From positions 1-64,000 of the forward strand of contig NZ_FXTP01000019.1 of NCBI RefSeq assembly GCF_900182705.1: a stretch of DNA of 64,000 nucleotides, given 5' to 3'. The notes under the pieces were generated by a model. The model did not search any database, was not told the origin of the DNA, and saw nothing but the letters and a program-made list of their open reading frames with translations. The position numbers and the translations under genes are program-made. The stretch comes from Gracilimonas mengyeensis (lineage in GTDB: Bacteria > Bacteroidota > Rhodothermia > Balneolales > Balneolaceae). Below are positions 18,946 to 27,383 of this stretch, piece after piece. Positions within the stretch are counted from its first letter, which is position 1. Each line of letters begins with the position of its first letter.

Positions 18946-19053
18946 TTGGAAAGACTGTTTTTGCTCTCGTTACCAGTCCTTCAGTCTGTGTGAAAAGCAA
19001 TTCATCAATGCGATTCAGTTAAATATTTTTGAAAAATATGTTTCCATTGCTCA

Positions 19054-19085
19054 AACCTCCAGGGATTTTAAAATCCCTGGAGGTT
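19054..19085. terminator. Perfect 32-base palindrome, probable bidirectional terminator
   Basis: The halves AACCTCCAGGGATTTT and AAAATCCCTGGAGGTT are exact complements with no unpaired loop in the written sequence. It lies about 110 bases after the GH97 gene. The T-run after it is short, so it may instead be a dispersed palindromic repeat. Confidence 0.55.
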
Positions 19086-19392
19086 TATCCTAATTAGTAG
19101 CCATCTGCTTCTAATTATTTGATTTTTAATACAGGCTGTATCGCGAGTAATTAAGGGAGGAGTGGGTACATGGTGCAAAGGAATGGTATATTTTTTCACT
19201 CGCATAAACCATGAAAACGTTACGAAGTGGCAGGCAAGTCAGAGACTTGCAAGGTTCGGGTATTGAGCCATGTCAGCTATTCATTACTTTTACTTTTAAG
19301 TCTCAGACTTAAAAGATCTTGTATCAAATCAAGTGGTTGGGGGTAAAGTTGTACCATAGTTATACCATAGTAGACCACATTTTCCCATAACT

Positions 19393-19424
19393 AAAAAAAG
19401 CCCGATTCATTAAAACCGGGCTTA
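19393..19424 (-). terminator. Terminator of tRNA-Val
   Basis: Read on the minus strand, the stem AAGCCCG/CGGGCTT ends in seven T, starting 16 bases after the tRNA 3' end. Confidence 0.85.
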
Positions 19425-19439
19425 TAGCGTATGTAAGCG

Positions 19440-19514
19440 TGCGTCCTACTGGACTCGAACCAGTGACCCCCGCCCTGTCAAGGCGGTGCTCTAAACCAAC
19501 TGAGCTAAGGACGC
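19440..19514 (-). tRNA. tRNA-Val (anticodon GAC)
   Basis: The 75-base cloverleaf folds without mismatch in the acceptor (GCGTCCT/AGGACGC), anticodon (CCGCC/GGCGG) and T stems (ACTGG/CCAGT). The anticodon loop TTGACAG carries GAC, which reads valine GUC and GUU. The T loop is TTCGAGT, the discriminator is A, and CCA is not encoded. Confidence 0.97.
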
Positions 19515-19634
19515 ATTTTGGATACCAAAAATTGGAGAGTCCCAAATATACTCAGCTTTGGGGGAGTAAAACAATGATTTATTACGAAAAAGTAGGGCGG
19601 GCTGATTTGCCCGACCATTGGCGCCATTAGAATA

Positions 19635-19995
19635 GAACACGGATGACGCGGATTGGGCGGATGCTCGCGGATAATGTTTTGGGATACCATTTGAAACGCA
19701 TGTGCCCAATTTTCGGGAAACACCTTTTCTTATCATACATTGGGGCGAAAATTCTTTTTTCCCCATGGGTAATCTTTTACCGATATGTAGCCCTACGGGA
19801 CATAATTATGATTCGAAGGATCATAATAGCGTTCCGTAGGAACGATTGGTGGGTAGAAAAAAAACCGCATTAGCGACAATTTTCGCCCGAGTGGTTGGAT
19901 GGAATGGATAATTTTCGAAAATTGGGCACAAATATTTTGAATAGGTCTCTATTCATTATCTGATATTTTCCGCCAGATCAGCGTTATCCGTGTTC
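19635..19995. repeat. Foldback element with three nested inverted repeats
   Basis: The outer arms (19635-19660 and 19970-19995) match in 22 of 26 positions as inverted copies of GAACACGGATGACGCGGATT plus GGGCGG. A second perfect pair of 15 bases (TGTGCCCAATTTTCG) lies at 19701-19715 and 19916-19930. A third perfect pair of 11 bases (GGGCGAAAATT) lies at 19743-19753 and 19878-19888. The core holds further short hairpins (ATTATGAT/ATCATAAT and CGTTCC/GGAACG). No transposase is present. It looks like layered insertion of miniature elements. Confidence 0.65.
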
Positions 19996-20141
19996 CATGC
20001 AGTTGTAACCAATGCGATTAAATTCATCTCAACATCACTATCTATCGCCCTGCAGCTCAAAAATCACAAGCATCGCTGTTAAAACCTGTACGAATGTAAT
20101 TTTTGCAAACAAATCATCTCACAATTGTTTGTGCAAACCCT

Positions 20142-20149
20142 TATCTTTG
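20142..20149 (+). promoter_or_regulatory. Candidate Bacteroidota-type -7 promoter element for nusB
   Basis: TATCTTTG matches the TAnnTTTG element of the primary sigma factor of the Bacteroidota and lies 26 bases before the nusB ATG. A TTG at the ideal -33 spacing is not evident. The flanking TTTGCAAACAAAT and ATTGTTTGTGCAAA form an imperfect dyad (20102-20137) that could be an operator. Confidence 0.4.
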
Positions 20150-20174
20150 GCGCTCACTAAATTAGTTATTTGGC

Positions 20175-20642
20175 ATGATTAACCGCAGAAAAGTAAGAGA
20201 AACCGTACTGCAAGCGTTGTACGCTCACCAGCTTGGCGAATATACCCCTAGTCAGGTGGTTGATACCATCATCAAGAAAGAAGACTTTAGCAAAGAAAAA
20301 GAATTGAGGCGTTTTGCAGAACGATTGTTCTTCCGTACCCTGGAGCATGAAGAAGAGCTGGATGAAATCACCTCAAAACATATCCGAAACTGGGATATTC
20401 AGCGGTTAGCTTTAATTGACCGGTTGGTGCTTAGAATTGCTATCTGTGAGTTGCTTTATTTTGAAGAGATTCCCACCAAGGTAAGTATTAACGAGGCCAT
20501 CGAAATTGCCAAACGATATTCTACGGCCAAATCCGGGCGCTTCATTAATGGTATTTTAGATGCGGCACTCACCGATCTGGACGAACAGGGGCGCATCAAC
20601 AAAAAAGGACGCGGACTCATCCAAAAAACCCTTGGTAATTAA
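20175..20642 (+). CDS. nusB: Transcription antitermination factor NusB
   Basis: The 155-residue all-helical protein binds boxA RNA with NusE (S10) in ribosomal RNA antitermination. It has the family start INRRKVRETVLQALYAHQ and the C-terminal block EIPTKVSINEAIEIAKRYST followed by FINGILDAA, and the length is normal. Its stop overlaps the next start by one base (TAATG), so the phosphatase gene is translationally coupled. Confidence 0.95.
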   Translation: MINRRKVRETVLQALYAHQLGEYTPSQVVDTIIKKEDFSKEKELRRFAERLFFRTLEHEEELDEITSKHIRNWDIQRLALIDRLVLRIAICELLYFEEIPTKVSINEAIEIAKRYSTAKSGRFINGILDAALTDLDEQGRINKKGRGLIQKTLGN

Positions 20643-21322
20643 TGCCCAAACCTGACCAGCATATTATTGCAATTGGCGATATTCACGGCTGTGCTAAATC
20701 TGCCGCTGCGATGCTTCACCGGCTGGATGATAAATATCAGGATGACCCGATTTACGTTTTTATGGGCGATTATACCGATCGCGGCCCAAACGCTCCCAAA
20801 GTGATAGACCGGCTGATTGCATTTGATGATAATCACGAGTGCATATTCCTGCGGGGCAATCACGACCAGATGCTGCTTGAAGCTTATGAAGATAATAAGT
20901 GGGATCTATGGTTGGGTAATGGCGGTGATAGTACCTTAGAGCAGTATGAATCAACGCCCCAAGACTTTGACTTGCCGGAAGAACACTACCAGTTTTTTAA
21001 GAACACCGAACTGTATTGGCAGACTGAAGATTACTTTTTTGTGCACGGTGGCATCTCTCCGGATTTAACTGTGGAGGAAAACTTGCAGAGCGATTACGAA
21101 CGAAGCCAGTTTTTATGGCAGCGCGATCATGTGTATAGCCGGAAAAACCGATGGGAGAAAACTGTTGTATTTGCACACACTCCGGTTAAAGAGCCTATTG
21201 TAGATGACAATATGATTGGCATTGATACCGGATGCGTGTACAAGCACCGAGGCTTTGGAATATTAACGGCCGTGGTACTTCCGGATGAAGAATTTATAGA
21301 ACAAGAATGTTTAGACTTTTAA
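20642..21322 (+). CDS. Calcineurin-like Ser/Thr protein phosphatase family protein
   Basis: The 226-residue cytoplasmic metallophosphatase has the full PPP-type set: GDIHG near 12-16, GDYTDRG near 42-48, RGNHD near 77-81, then HGG and FAHTP further on, which bind a two-metal centre. Close relatives include bacterial phosphoprotein phosphatases and diadenosine tetraphosphatases, and sequence alone does not decide between protein and dinucleotide substrates. It is in an operon with nusB and probably ychF (19-base gap). Confidence 0.88.
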   Translation: MPKPDQHIIAIGDIHGCAKSAAAMLHRLDDKYQDDPIYVFMGDYTDRGPNAPKVIDRLIAFDDNHECIFLRGNHDQMLLEAYEDNKWDLWLGNGGDSTLEQYESTPQDFDLPEEHYQFFKNTELYWQTEDYFFVHGGISPDLTVEENLQSDYERSQFLWQRDHVYSRKNRWEKTVVFAHTPVKEPIVDDNMIGIDTGCVYKHRGFGILTAVVLPDEEFIEQECLDF

Positions 21323-21341
21323 TCCCTAATCCATCTAATAA

Positions 21342-22436
21342 ATGAGTTTACGATGTGGAATTGTAGGTTTGCCAAATGTAGGTAAATCTACCTTATTTAA
21401 TGCTTTGAGCAACGCCGGTGCCGAATCGGCCAACTTTCCTTTTTGTACTATCGATCCCAATGTGGGCATGGTGCCGGTTCCCGATGAGCGCCTGCATAAG
21501 CTGGCCGAATTGGCTGAATCCAAGAACGTGCTTCCCGCAAGCATCGAGTTTGTGGATATTGCCGGATTGGTTAAAGGAGCTTCTGAAGGAAAAGGGAAGG
21601 GGAATGCCTTTCTCTCTCACATCCGTGAAGTAGACCTGATTCTGCACGTGGTACGTTGTTTTGATAATGATGACATCATCCACGTGGAAGGAAATGTAGA
21701 TCCAGAACGGGATATTCGCATCATCGAAGAAGAGCTCATCCTGAAGGATTTGGAAAGCGTAGAAAAAAGGGTGGAGAAATTGAAGAAAGAAGCCAAAGGC
21801 GGCGACAAGAAGATCGGGGCACAGCTGGAAATCGTTCAACGTCTGGCCGATCACCTCGGCGACGGTAATTCTGCCCGTACTTTTGAGGTTTCCAAAGATG
21901 ACAAAGAAGCCTACCGGGACTTGTTTCTGCTGTCTGACAAACAGGTGTTGTATGCCTGCAATGTAGGTGAAGATGATTTAGACAGCGGCAATGAGTACGT
22001 TGATACCGTAAAGGAAATTGCATCAGAACACGACGATGAAGTGGTGATGTTCTGCGCCAAGATTGAAGCGGAAATCGCCGAGCTGGATGAAGATGAAAAA
22101 GAGATGTTCCTCGAAGAGCTGGGCGTGGAAAGTGCCGGTTTGGATCGACTTATTAAAGGAGCCTTCAAAGAGCTTGGCCTGATTACCTACTTTACCGCAG
22201 GACCTAAAGAAGCCCGTGCATGGACCATCAAGAAGGGAACCAAAGCCCCTCAGGCTGCCGGAGTAATCCACACCGATTTTGAGAAAGGATTTATCCGCGC
22301 CGAGACCATTGCTTATAGTGATTATGAAGAACTTGGCTCAGAAAAAGCGGCCCGCGACGCCGGTAAGATGCGTCAGGAAGGCAAGGAGTATGTGGTGAAA
22401 GACGGCGATGTGTTGCTTTTCCGCTTTAATGTTTGA
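21342..22436 (+). CDS. ychF: Ribosome-binding ATPase YchF (Obg-like, EngD)
   Basis: The 364-residue Obg-family P-loop protein has GLPNVGKSTLFNAL near residues 8-21, DIAGLVKGASEGKGKGNAFL in switch II, and a C-terminal TGS domain (about 280-364, with TYFTAGPKEARAWTIKKGTK and ending LLFRFNV). YchF proteins hydrolyse ATP rather than GTP and associate with ribosomes, with links to oxidative stress. The length is canonical. Confidence 0.97.
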   Translation: MSLRCGIVGLPNVGKSTLFNALSNAGAESANFPFCTIDPNVGMVPVPDERLHKLAELAESKNVLPASIEFVDIAGLVKGASEGKGKGNAFLSHIREVDLILHVVRCFDNDDIIHVEGNVDPERDIRIIEEELILKDLESVEKRVEKLKKEAKGGDKKIGAQLEIVQRLADHLGDGNSARTFEVSKDDKEAYRDLFLLSDKQVLYACNVGEDDLDSGNEYVDTVKEIASEHDDEVVMFCAKIEAEIAELDEDEKEMFLEELGVESAGLDRLIKGAFKELGLITYFTAGPKEARAWTIKKGTKAPQAAGVIHTDFEKGFIRAETIAYSDYEELGSEKAARDAGKMRQEGKEYVVKDGDVLLFRFNV

Positions 22437-22475
22437 TTTGAATATCGAATATTGAACAAGGACTATTGAATGTCG

Positions 22476-22518
22476 AAGTGAATGTGAGAGCTATTTATAA
22501 AGTTCTCACATTCACTTT
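22476..22518 (+). terminator. Hairpin terminator after ychF
   Basis: Perfect 14-base arms (AAGTGAATGTGAGA and TCTCACATTCACTT) with a 14-base loop lie 40 bases after the ychF stop. The T-run is short. Confidence 0.6.
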
Positions 22519-22905
22519 AAGATACTTTTCTCAGGGTAAATGTACATCAAACTATTCACGTCGAATTTTTGAGAATAATACTGCACACTTATCATTCTCA
22601 AACAGAAAAGATGTACTGTGATGTAAAAAAAGTCTCTCCTTGGCCTGTCCCGTACCGATATGTCGGGGAGGAGAGATCAACCAATTCAAGTTGTTCTTGA
22701 ATTGGTTGTGAGAGGTGTTTGTGTTAAAGCAAAAGATTAGTTAGTTCCACTCTCATCCCTAAGAATACGTGCTGGTTGATGCTTATACCAGTCCTATAAC
22801 TTAGGCACCTGCTTTTAGATACTAATTAAACGTGAGTTCGATATACAACTCGTCATTGCCCCGAAATTTTGGGGTAACTGAAGGAAGCTTCTAATTTTGG
22901 AAGTA
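22519..22905. other. Intergenic hairpins and a repeat copy
   Basis: No gene was found. A perfect hairpin (AACCAATTCAAG/CTTGAATTGGTT, loop TTGTT) lies at 22679-22707, and TCTCTCC/GGAGAGA pairs around 22633-22677. The segment 22823-22860 is a partial copy of the GTGAGTTCG...CGTCATTGC repeat that is complete at 59364-59576. The segment lies at the 3' ends of two convergent genes. Confidence 0.55.
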
Positions 22906-24342
22906 TCACTCTTTCATTTCTACCGGCTGCTCCTGATTATTTAAAAACTCGGTGAACCGTTCTGGCAATTCAAACGGAGGGTTCAAGGGGACGGGATCAA
23001 ACCGGGGAGCAACTTCCCTGTCCGGTCTATGGGGGCGTTCTTCGGGATTCCATGCAAAGCCTTCCAGCTGTCGGTCGGCTAATCCGTCAAATTCTTCAAA
23101 GAAATAGCCATTGTTTTTACCGGCAAGAACCCGCTGTAAATCTCCGTTTGAAAAATACATCGTAGTGTGGGGAGAACTATACTGCACAGCTCCATCAGGC
23201 TCATCATTTTCATTTTTGGTGTGATAGAGTACCTGGCTGTTAGGGTAGATGCGGATTTTGGAAATATTGCCATCTGTGAAATCAGCCACTAAGGTATCTC
23301 CTTTAATTTGATGCAGACGTCCGGTTGCACTGTCTTCCTGTACGGCAATAGTTTTGTGGCAAGCAAGGAGCTGTTCCACCTCGCTACTATCCATCTGAAC
23401 AGAAATGTAAGGACCTGTAAGTTGAATATTTTTATGCCATGCTTTAGGGTTGGAGATGAGTTGAAAAACTTCTGTTTCAGAGTCGTATTTCAGCGTGTCC
23501 GAAATGGAAGAGAATTTTTGGGACCACACTCGCACATTTTGATATCCAAAGATTGTATTCGTGGAATCTTCTTCTTGTAAAAGTAACTCTGCCGCATTGA
23601 TGTGAGTGGTGTCGGTGGTATCGGCACTGATGCGGCGCATGTAGCCATTCCCGTCAACGTATCGCCTTCCGGTGGAGTCGGCTTCGAGGTAATCACCGGT
23701 AAGAATACCATTGTTGGAACTGTCGGCTACAAAGATGTTACTGTACAGCTGCAGAAATTGGTTTTTTCGGTTTACAAACAGGCTGTCGCCTTCGGCATAT
23801 TGGGCCGAATCAGCTACTTGTACTTGCCCGCGAAACACCGCGCTGTCCTGGTTTTGAAAATAGGTACCACCCTGGGCGATTAAAGTACCGTCTTGATCTT
23901 CCATACGGATACCTTTGTTAAAAATGGCGACTTTGGTCAGAAAATTGTAATCCACTTCATCCCCAAATAAAGTGGTGCTGTCTTGTAAGATGACCACCCG
24001 GCCTCGTAAAAGGCTTAGGTCTCGGTTATTGTAATAATAGAGGGTATCGGCCCAGATCATTTCATCGCCGGTATCAATCTGGATATTTCCAAAAGCCCTC
24101 ACTTCACCCCGGTTAATAAATTGCCAGGCGCTGTCGCAAACCATTTCAACATTTCCGGTAGAAAGCCGGGCATCGTACAACTTTCGAACCATTTCCCCAT
24201 CCATAGTTACGCCCTGGGCCTCGCGAAAGCGCTCAATGTTGATAACATCCTGGGCTGAGGAAAAAAGTGGCAGCATACCCAAAAAAATTAAAACGGGGAG
24301 GACAAGAGAAATTGAAGGTGTATGAGATTTTAAAAAGTGCAT
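22906..24342 (-). CDS. OstA/LptA-like periplasmic protein
   Basis: The 478-residue protein has a signal peptide (ending PLFSSAQD) and repeated short beta-strand units such as GNVEMVCDSAWQFINRGEVRAFGN (motifs around DSA and GNI), typical of OstA-like beta-jellyroll proteins that form the lipopolysaccharide bridge with LptC and LptD. It is longer than LptA of Escherichia coli, as is usual in the Bacteroidota, and the last 60 residues are proline- and charge-rich. It follows the LptC gene on the minus strand with a 54-base gap, so the two likely form a unit for outer-membrane assembly. Confidence 0.8.
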   Translation of the reverse strand: MHFLKSHTPSISLVLPVLIFLGMLPLFSSAQDVINIERFREAQGVTMDGEMVRKLYDARLSTGNVEMVCDSAWQFINRGEVRAFGNIQIDTGDEMIWADTLYYYNNRDLSLLRGRVVILQDSTTLFGDEVDYNFLTKVAIFNKGIRMEDQDGTLIAQGGTYFQNQDSAVFRGQVQVADSAQYAEGDSLFVNRKNQFLQLYSNIFVADSSNNGILTGDYLEADSTGRRYVDGNGYMRRISADTTDTTHINAAELLLQEEDSTNTIFGYQNVRVWSQKFSSISDTLKYDSETEVFQLISNPKAWHKNIQLTGPYISVQMDSSEVEQLLACHKTIAVQEDSATGRLHQIKGDTLVADFTDGNISKIRIYPNSQVLYHTKNENDEPDGAVQYSSPHTTMYFSNGDLQRVLAGKNNGYFFEEFDGLADRQLEGFAWNPEERPHRPDREVAPRFDPVPLNPPFELPERFTEFLNNQEQPVEMKE

Positions 24343-24396
24343 ACTGCCAATATACGAATCAGGCGGAGGAGTTTAACAGAAGAGGAGAAATTGGAA

Positions 24397-24960
24397 TTAT
24401 TCAATGACTGCACGGCCGCCTCCTTCATTTAAGGTATAGTTGGTGAGCTGAGTATTACCAAAAAAACCTTCTGCGGCTATACTGTCCGCATCAGTTATAA
24501 AAATCACAAAGTCAGAAGTGCGTACACGGTCACTTTTGCGTTCCCATTGCAGGGATTCAGAGCGGAGCTCTTTGCCTTCCGGAGCTTTTACATTCACATT
24601 ACCATACAGTTCAAAGAGCGCTTCTTCGGGATAATGCATGGCCGAGTCGGCGTTTACAAAGGTATCTGCTTCGCCTTCTTCATTGTAAATTTCAATGTAA
24701 ACCGGGCCGCTTATTTTAGTAACGCTACGTTGTTCGTTTTTAATGGTAACGGCGCGGCTGCCAGTGAGAATGAGTTTTAACTGGCCCTGTTCAAGAAACT
24801 CCATTTCCACATCCCAGCTTTCGGTTGTGGAGAGGAGGGAATCGCTTAAAGCCTCTGCGACCTGTTGGTTTTCGTATTCTGAAAGTTCACTGCAACCAGA
24901 AAAAATCAGACTCCCGGTAAAAACCAGTAGCAAGCAAAACCTTAAACTAAAGTGTACCAA
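24397..24960 (-). CDS. lptC: LptC-like lipopolysaccharide export lipoprotein
   Basis: The protein is predicted to dock on the inner-membrane LptBFG complex and pass lipopolysaccharide to the OstA/LptA-like bridge. I set the start at the TTG at 24960-24958: it gives a clean lipoprotein signal (VHFSLRFCLLLVF, then IFSGC), is preceded by GGAG nine bases upstream, and overlaps upp by only 14 bases. The longer frame to 25026 would add 22 polar residues lying wholly inside upp. The body (187 residues) is a run of beta strands with the LptC-like ADSAMHYPEEALFELYGNV block. Confidence 0.8.
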   Translation of the reverse strand: MVHFSLRFCLLLVFTGSLIFSGCSELSEYENQQVAEALSDSLLSTTESWDVEMEFLEQGQLKLILTGSRAVTIKNEQRSVTKISGPVYIEIYNEEGEADTFVNADSAMHYPEEALFELYGNVNVKAPEGKELRSESLQWERKSDRVRTSDFVIFITDADSIAAEGFFGNTQLTNYTLNEGGGRAVIE

Positions 24961-25573
24961 AGTAGCGGTCTCCGGCGTCACCGAGTCCTGGTACGATAAA
25001 GGCATTGTCGTTGAGGTTTTCATCAATAGCAGCTGTGATTATGGGTACATCGGGGTGATCTTCCAGAATGCGGTTGATTCCTTCAGGAGCACATATCAGG
25101 GTGACAAACCGAATATTGTTAGCACCATTTTCTTTTAGAAACTTGAGCGCGTGAGAACCACTTCCGCCGGTAGCCAGCATAGGGTCTACCACCAGAGTGT
25201 AAGCGTCTTCCAGTCCGCCGGGAAAATTATGGTAGTAATTTACCGGCTCGTGTGTTTCTTCATCCCTGTAAACGCCGATATGTCCCACTTTAGCATCCGG
25301 CATAAAACTGATAATTCCGTCAACCAAACTGAGTCCGGCCCGCAAGATGGGGATTACAAAAACCTCAGCGGCCGGCTTGAAGCCTGTAGTGGTTTTGATG
25401 GGAGTGTCCACGTCGTACTCCTTCAGGGGCAAATGATCCAGGGCATGATAGGCGAGGATGGTGCCGATATTGCCCATTGCTCGCCTGAAGGCGGCGGTTT
25501 CGGTGTTTTTATCTCTGAGTACACTCAGGTAGCGCTTTACTACGGGATGATCAATTTCTAAAACGTTTTCCAT
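24947..25573 (-). CDS. upp: Uracil phosphoribosyltransferase
   Basis: The enzyme makes UMP from uracil and phosphoribosyl pyrophosphate in pyrimidine salvage. The 208-residue length is normal, and the phosphoribosyl-binding loop VVDPMLATGGSGSHAL (about 127-142) and the C-terminal GDAGDRYFGTL uracil-binding segment are intact. It lies between the symporter gene (9-base gap) and lptC (14-base overlap), which suggests a four-gene minus-strand unit. Confidence 0.97.
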   Translation of the reverse strand: MENVLEIDHPVVKRYLSVLRDKNTETAAFRRAMGNIGTILAYHALDHLPLKEYDVDTPIKTTTGFKPAAEVFVIPILRAGLSLVDGIISFMPDAKVGHIGVYRDEETHEPVNYYHNFPGGLEDAYTLVVDPMLATGGSGSHALKFLKENGANNIRFVTLICAPEGINRILEDHPDVPIITAAIDENLNDNAFIVPGLGDAGDRYFGTL

Positions 25574-25582
25574 GTCTATAGT

Positions 25583-27214
25583 TTATTTACCGGCTTCAAC
25601 TTCTTCCATTTTATTGAAATAGGTTTTACTTGCCACCGCAACCGATCCGGATAAGGCAAATAGGGCGATAATATTGGGGAAGGTCATCAACCCAAGTGCG
25701 ATATCGCCAATGGCCCATACCGTAGCCAGCGGGAAAATAGCCCCCAGAAAGTGCATGCCCAGGTACACCAGTTTGTAGTAGATAATGGAACCGTCACCGG
25801 CCAGGTACTGTATGGCCCGGTCCCCATAATAGCTCCAGCTAATGGCCGTGGATATCCCAAACAGGAGCACACAGAAAGTTACAATATATTCTCCAAAGGG
25901 GAAGATAGGAGAGAGTCCTTTCTCGAAAGCTATAGAAGTAAGTGATGCCCCGTTTTCTATGATACTGGTGTAGACCGTTGCCACCACATTTCCATCGGCA
26001 TCGGTAAAGGTGCCGGTCATGATATTCAGCGTACCGGTAAAGGTTTCGCTTTCATCCTGGTTCAGATAAAAAACACCGGTTTCGTAATCATTACGGAGTA
26101 CGGTTCCATTTACGGGTAATCCGTCTTCAATAATAAGGGTATTGCTGTCGTCTACAATTTCTACCGTGTTGTCACGATTGGTAGGGTCGTATACCATCTC
26201 GTGACGTTCTTGCCATACGCCGGTGGCTACAATTACCAGCCCGGTCATCGTACAAACCACGATGGTATCAATAAAAGGTTCAAGCAGCGCAACAACCCCT
26301 TCGCGTACGGGTTCTTCTGTTTTAGCTGCACCGTGAGCGATGGGAGCCGAACCCTGTCCGGCTTCATTCGAAAATAATCCGCGTTTAATGCCCCAAACCA
26401 GTGTGGTTAAGAAAACTCCGGAACCTACACCAAATAAGCCGGCTTCAGGTGTAAATGCAGATACAAAAATAGTTTTAAAAGCAGGGATAACATCACCGGC
26501 ATTAATAAAAAGAATCACCAGTGCGCCAAGTACATAAATGATAGCCATCAGGGGCATAAGTCGGGCGGTAACTTGTCCAATACGTTTGATACCTCCCACA
26601 ATCACCACGCCCACAAAAGCAGCAGTAAAAAGGCCGGAAGCCCAGCTTGGAATTTGAAAAGTGCTGTACATGGTATCAGCAACGGTGTTGGCTTGCACGG
26701 CATTACCGGTTAGGAAAGAACAGATCACGGCCATAGCTGCAAAAAATACGGCCAGCCATTTCCAGTTAGGGCCAAGGCCTCGCTCAATGTAATACATGGG
26801 GCCACCGGACACCGAGCCATCCTGATTTTTTATGCGATACTTAACTGCCAGGGTACATTCGGTGTATTTAATAGCCATACCAAAAAAGGCGGTTACCCAC
26901 ATCCAGAAAAGAGCACCGGGTCCACCAAAGTGGATGGCGATAGCCACCCCGGCAATATTACCGATACCTACAGTAGCTGATAAAGCTGTGGTAAGAGCCT
27001 GGAAGTGATTTACATCCCCGGTATCATCAGGATTATCATACACGCCCATTACGGATTTTACCCCGTGAGAAAACCTGCGTAATTGCACAAAACCAAGTCG
27101 TAAGGTGATAAAAATCCCAAATCCGAGCAGTACCGCTACCATTATGGGGAACTGTTCGGGAAATGACCAGACCAGGTTGTTCATCCAGTCCACAGCTTGT
27201 TCAAATAATTCCAT
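25583..27214 (-). CDS. Alanine/glycine:sodium symporter (AGCS family)
   Basis: The inner-membrane amino-acid importer has about 11 hydrophobic helices and family motifs such as TALSATVGIGNIAGVA, GGPMYYIERGLG, and FSNEAGQGSAPIAH. At 543 residues it is longer than usual (about 450-500). The excess is a polar, Asp/Asn/Thr-rich segment at about 335-425 between two membrane helices, probably outside the cytoplasm. The nearby nucleotide salvage and envelope genes give no clue to substrate. Alanine is the family default. Confidence 0.92.
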   Translation of the reverse strand: MELFEQAVDWMNNLVWSFPEQFPIMVAVLLGFGIFITLRLGFVQLRRFSHGVKSVMGVYDNPDDTGDVNHFQALTTALSATVGIGNIAGVAIAIHFGGPGALFWMWVTAFFGMAIKYTECTLAVKYRIKNQDGSVSGGPMYYIERGLGPNWKWLAVFFAAMAVICSFLTGNAVQANTVADTMYSTFQIPSWASGLFTAAFVGVVIVGGIKRIGQVTARLMPLMAIIYVLGALVILFINAGDVIPAFKTIFVSAFTPEAGLFGVGSGVFLTTLVWGIKRGLFSNEAGQGSAPIAHGAAKTEEPVREGVVALLEPFIDTIVVCTMTGLVIVATGVWQERHEMVYDPTNRDNTVEIVDDSNTLIIEDGLPVNGTVLRNDYETGVFYLNQDESETFTGTLNIMTGTFTDADGNVVATVYTSIIENGASLTSIAFEKGLSPIFPFGEYIVTFCVLLFGISTAISWSYYGDRAIQYLAGDGSIIYYKLVYLGMHFLGAIFPLATVWAIGDIALGLMTFPNIIALFALSGSVAVASKTYFNKMEEVEAGK

Positions 27215-27383
27215 GTATGCGTTTTTTTAAGGTTTGATAAATTTTAAACGGGCAAGCAGAAAGTAAAAAACATTTGGGAATATTGAAGAAAACATTCTTT
27301 CAAAGTTGTAAACGGCAGTATTTGTCTAAATAAATAAAGTGTTAGTGGTGATGAATTAAATATAATTCCCTCTTCTTTGATTT

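Larger units (their letters stand above)
18946..20174. other. Intergenic region with tRNA and several palindromes
   Basis: Apart from the tRNA-Val gene and the foldback element listed separately, no coding gene was seen. Hairpins at 19023-19039 (ATATTTTT-G-AAAAATAT) and 19054-19085 follow the GH97 gene. Two related dyads, GCAAGTC-AGA-GACTTGC (near 19232-19250) and CTTTTAAGT-CTCAG-ACTTAAAAG (near 19292-19314), share an AAGTC/GACTT core. The dyad GGGCGGGC/GCCCGACC near 19595-19615 resembles those near 7443-7465. Confidence 0.5.
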
